From: SZAS-103 sp038234715
GTDB taxonomy: Bacteria > Pseudomonadota > Gammaproteobacteria > Xanthomonadales > Xanthomonadaceae
Reading direction: 5' to 3'
Assembly: GCA_038234715.1 (NCBI GenBank)
Contig: JBBQTD010000044.1
Span: 1 to 26,868 of the forward strand
DNA length: 26,868 nucleotides
Within the stretch, counting starts at the first letter, position 1; the number at the start of each line of letters is the position of its first letter. Of the stretch, positions 24,215 to 26,868 are shown piece after piece. The translations under genes were made by a program, and so were the position numbers. The notes under the pieces were generated by a model. It did not search any database. It was not told the origin of the DNA and saw only the letters and a list, made by a program, of their open reading frames with translations.

Positions 24215-24418
24215 TTGGCGCTTGCGGACTATTGGCTGGACGGTTGGGGGCATTGAACTCCGGCGATAGGTTACGTCGCGGTCGTCTCATGTGCTCCTGT
24301 CTCCTGCGGCCAATGAAGGCCTGTAGAAGCAGGGATTCCACTTATCGGGCTGTGCAGGTTTCCGGGGCCACTTCTGGGTTCTTGATATCCTCCGCAGCCC
24401 TCTGATCGATCACCGAAC

Positions 24419-26347
24419 TTGAGCAAGATCGCCTACCGCCCTGAAATCGATGGTCTGCGTGCGATCGCGGTCGTTTCGGTTGTTTTGTTCCATGCGGGGA
24501 TCGGGCCAGCCGCTGGTTTTGCCGGCGTGGACGTTTTCTTCGTCATTTCCGGTTATCTGATCACCTCCCTGCTGCACATGGAGTGGGCGATGACGGGCAG
24601 GATCGACCTGTTCGGATTCTATGCCCGCCGGGTTCGACGTATTTTTCCGGCCCTGATCCTGGTGGTGATCGGGACCGTCGCGGCTTCGACTTTCCTGCTG
24701 TCGCCATTCGGGGAACAGCTCAAGGTCACCCGGTCCGCTGCTGCTTCACTGTTGTTTGTGGCGAACTTCTTTTTCCAGATCACCTCTGGCGGTTACTTCG
24801 ACGGAAACTCGGCGCTCTTGCCTTTGCTGCATCTGTGGTCGCTGGCGGTCGAGGAACAGTTCTACCTGTTGTGGCCGCTCGCCTTGCTGTTGTTGTTGCG
24901 ACGACCAAAATTGTCCGTGCCGGTCCTGGCAGGGGTGTCCATTGCATCGCTGACGCTGGCAGAGATTCTGCTTCGCAACGATCCATCGGCGGCCTTTTAC
25001 CAGATGCCCGCCCGTTTCTGGGAGCTCGCATTCGGTGGCTTGGTCGCGCTGCTACCAGCAGGTCAACTCCGGGATGGACGGCCAGCGGCAACGGCGGGTG
25101 TTGTCGCGGTTCTGGCAGGAGTGGCGATTCCGGACGCGCATTTCCCGGGCCTGGGCGCACTGCCTGCGGTCGCGGGTTCGGCCTTGCTGATCTACGCCAT
25201 CCACGGCTCGTCGCGGTTGGGTCTGGTGGGCGCATGGCTAAGCTCGCGTCCGATGGTGTTTGTCGGGCTGATTTCCTACGCGCTGTACTTGTGGCATTGG
25301 CCCTTGCTTGCCATCGATCGTGCGATCCGAATCGGGACGTCGCCTCTCTCCGTGCGTCTCTTGCTGATCGGCTGTGCGGTCGCCCTGGCTTGGCTGAGCT
25401 ATCGCTTCGTCGAGAAGCCGTGCCGCATTCCGGATCCGAAGACATCGAACCGCAAGCTGGTGCTGACCGGTCTGGCCACGACCATTGCGTTCGCCTTGTT
25501 TGTGGCCACACTCGGAAACTCCCTGAATCAAGTGCATCAGGCCGTTCACCAGCAAACCCTGTCGGAACGCACCGCCCTGGACATGCCGGCAAACTCCTAT
25601 CGCTGCCATTACCCCCAACTTGAATCGCTTGCTGTGTTCCCCAAGCGGAACTGCAATTCCGTACCGGACAAACCCGTGCGTGTGGTGATCTGGGGCGACT
25701 CCCACGCTCTCGCATGGGAACCGCTTGCATGGGCGCTTGCACAGCACGACGGTGTCGCAGCGGTCGATTACACGCGCGATGCGTGTCCGCCTGCGCTCGG
25801 CTATATGATCCCGGGCCGCACGGCCAAGGCCGGCGAGCTATGCAAGCGCTTCAACACCCTGGTGGTCGCACAGATCCAGGACGTGGACACGCTGATTCTC
25901 TCGGGGTTCTGGCAGGCCTACCTCGTCGCCGGCGACGATCCGCAAATTGCACTGGCCTTCAAGGCGGAGCTGGAGGCGGCTCTCCAACAGGTCTTGCCGC
26001 ATGTGAAGCGGATCATTGTGCTCGGCCCTACTCCGCGCCTACGCGACAGTGCAGTGCGCTGCATCGAGCAGTCCAACCTGGGTGCATGCGCAATCGATCG
26101 CAGCGTGTTCGATACGCAGATCGCAAGTGCACGCAAGACGCTGCTGGATGTAGTAAAGCTGAACCCGAAAATCCAGTACGTCGACACGGAAGATTTCTTC
26201 TGCACCGCCGCCAGTTGTCCCGTGCTCAAGGACGGTTACAGCCTCTACTGGGACGACAATCACGTGTCGACGACGGCTGCCCGGCGCTTTGCGGAGCACT
26301 ATCTGGCGACCATACCGAATTCCGCACCACACGCCGCAGCAAAGTAA
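24419..26347 (+). CDS. OafA/YrhL-type O-acetyltransferase with SGNH domain, paralogue 2
   Basis: This second copy has 642 residues and the same domain order as its neighbour. The membrane acyltransferase-3 part (about 1-345) includes YRPEIDGLRAIAV, GVDVFFVISGYLIT, FYARRVRRIFPAL and HLWSLAVEEQFYLLWP. The SGNH part (about 395-642) has GDSH (426-429, Ser428) and WDDNH (Asp612, His615). It starts with TTG. The protein is similar to paralogue 1 throughout but clearly diverged, most in the linker around residues 350-410. Third codon positions look somewhat less GC-biased than in most genes here. The 204-nt gap between the copies holds no gene or clear terminator. The two may use different acceptor sugars or act together. 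A RAYT element begins about 40 nt downstream. Confidence 0.92.
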   Translation: MSKIAYRPEIDGLRAIAVVSVVLFHAGIGPAAGFAGVDVFFVISGYLITSLLHMEWAMTGRIDLFGFYARRVRRIFPALILVVIGTVAASTFLLSPFGEQLKVTRSAAASLLFVANFFFQITSGGYFDGNSALLPLLHLWSLAVEEQFYLLWPLALLLLLRRPKLSVPVLAGVSIASLTLAEILLRNDPSAAFYQMPARFWELAFGGLVALLPAGQLRDGRPAATAGVVAVLAGVAIPDAHFPGLGALPAVAGSALLIYAIHGSSRLGLVGAWLSSRPMVFVGLISYALYLWHWPLLAIDRAIRIGTSPLSVRLLLIGCAVALAWLSYRFVEKPCRIPDPKTSNRKLVLTGLATTIAFALFVATLGNSLNQVHQAVHQQTLSERTALDMPANSYRCHYPQLESLAVFPKRNCNSVPDKPVRVVIWGDSHALAWEPLAWALAQHDGVAAVDYTRDACPPALGYMIPGRTAKAGELCKRFNTLVVAQIQDVDTLILSGFWQAYLVAGDDPQIALAFKAELEAALQQVLPHVKRIIVLGPTPRLRDSAVRCIEQSNLGACAIDRSVFDTQIASARKTLLDVVKLNPKIQYVDTEDFFCTAASCPVLKDGYSLYWDDNHVSTTAARRFAEHYLATIPNSAPHAAAK

Positions 26348-26388
26348 TAAATACAATGGCGCTGCTTATGTTCTGCATGTGAGGGCAA

Positions 26389-26412
26389 AGGGGTCAGGTT
26401 CATTTGGCCCCT
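26389..26412. repeat. subterminal hairpin of the RAYT-type element
   Basis: AGGGGTCA (26389-26396) pairs with TGGCCCCT (26405-26412), with one G-T wobble, around an 8-nt loop. HUH transposases of the IS200/IS605 type recognise such hairpins near the element ends. Confidence 0.5.
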
Positions 26413-26496
26413 CGCTGCATCCCGTCAGCGTTTTCCTACACGTAGCTCGGTCGCCTCCCGACGGCGGAGTTTGCTTGAAGCGGGCAGTCTGCCGCG

Positions 26497-26868
26497 ATGG
26501 CCCGTCTTCCTCGTTTCGACCTGCCCGGCATTCCCCAGCATGTGATCCAGCGTGGCAACGACCGCCAGCCGTGTTTCGCCAGCGACGATGACCGCCACCG
26601 CTATCTGCATGACCTGCGCGAGGCCGCAGCACGGCACGGGGTCGCCGTCCACGCCTATGTGCTGATGACCAACCACGTACACCTGTTGGCGACCCCACCG
26701 GAACACTATGCGATTGCGGCGATGATCCAAGCACTTGGTCGCCGCTACGTCGCCTACTTCAACCACACATGGCACCGCACAGGCACGCTGTGGGAAGGGC
26801 GCTACAAAGCCTGCGTCGTGGACTCGGATCGCTACTTGCTGACGTGCCATCGCTATATCGAACTCAAT
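26497..26868 (+). CDS. REP-associated tyrosine (Y1/HUH) transposase, N-terminal part
   Basis: 124 codons are present and the frame is still open at the window end. The protein begins MARLPRFDLPGIPQHVIQRG, the standard opening of the RAYT/IS200-like family. The HUH metal-binding motif is seen as TNHVHLL, near residue 59. It is followed by MIQALGRRYVAYFN, the GTLWEGRYKA segment and HRYIELN, where the family's catalytic-tyrosine region lies. Such enzymes nick and rejoin single-stranded DNA at hairpins and may spread REP repeats. The ATG at 26497 has no strong ribosome binding site. The visible part shows no frameshift or stop, so the gene may be intact. Confidence 0.88.
   Translation, partial: MARLPRFDLPGIPQHVIQRGNDRQPCFASDDDRHRYLHDLREAAARHGVAVHAYVLMTNHVHLLATPPEHYAIAAMIQALGRRYVAYFNHTWHRTGTLWEGRYKACVVDSDRYLLTCHRYIELN

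Larger units (their letters stand above)
26387..26868 (+). mobile_element. IS200/IS605-like (RAYT-type) element, left part, truncated by window edge
   Basis: The segment starting AAAGGGGTCAGGTTCATTTG (26387-26406) resembles the left ends seen next to Y1-type transposases in many proteobacteria. It contains a hairpin (26389-26412) suited to recognition of single-stranded ends. The Y1 transposase gene starts 85 nt inside the hairpin. The right end is outside the window. Confidence 0.55.

Overview
The window looks like a chromosomal segment of a high-GC gammaproteobacterium, most probably of the Xanthomonadales/Lysobacterales (Rhodanobacteraceae- or Xanthomonadaceae-like). This rests on the codon bias toward G/C third positions, the gene families, IS5-type and REP-associated (RAYT) transposase pieces at the two edges, and CCCTCTCCC-type palindromic repeats. 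The genus cannot be fixed from sequence reading alone.

Layout. (1) 1-135 is the end of an IS5-family element, cut by the window edge, with the transposase reading leftward. (2) About 173-272 is a compact, GGA-rich structured stretch ending in a good intrinsic terminator. It resembles a CsrA/RsmA-binding small RNA or a leader and is the most promising undescribed object here. (3) 446-721 encodes a small acidic coiled-coil protein. (4) 992-2662 is hutU (urocanate hydratase), standing apart from other hut genes. (5) 2780-5994 is a two-gene unit: an unusual SDR-fold protein with a Cys4 zinc-binding segment, then a SWIM zinc-finger protein whose ribosome binding site overlaps the SDR stop codon. 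(6) 6176-11899 is a run of small, mostly independent plus-strand genes: a two-span membrane protein, an uncharacterised 244-aa protein, a TonB-C-domain periplasmic protein, the chromate transporter ChrA, a DUF1801 protein, an acidic disordered protein, a GNAT acetyltransferase and a secreted protein. (7) 11896-19072, minus strand, is lhr (giant DEAD/DEAH helicase), then a DUF885 metallopeptidase-like protein, a VOC-fold protein and an S4 RNA-binding protein. (8) 19264-22222, plus strand, holds a YCII-like protein, a small lipoprotein and a secreted S33/TAP-like peptidase. (9) 22301-26347 holds two tandem paralogous acyltransferase-3/SGNH O-acetyltransferases, both with non-ATG starts. (10) 26387 to the end is the beginning of an IS200/IS605-like (RAYT) element with an intact HUH motif, cut by the window edge.

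Themes. Most genes are housekeeping or accessory singletons and not one pathway. Several plus-strand genes share a TANNNT hexamer (three times exactly TATCCT) lying 25-32 nt before the start codon, which suggests simple, short-leader promoters. Related palindromic repeats occur in an intergenic region, directly after the hutU stop, and in frame inside lhr, where they add about 20 residues. No tRNA, rRNA, CRISPR array, phage module or recognisable defence island was found.
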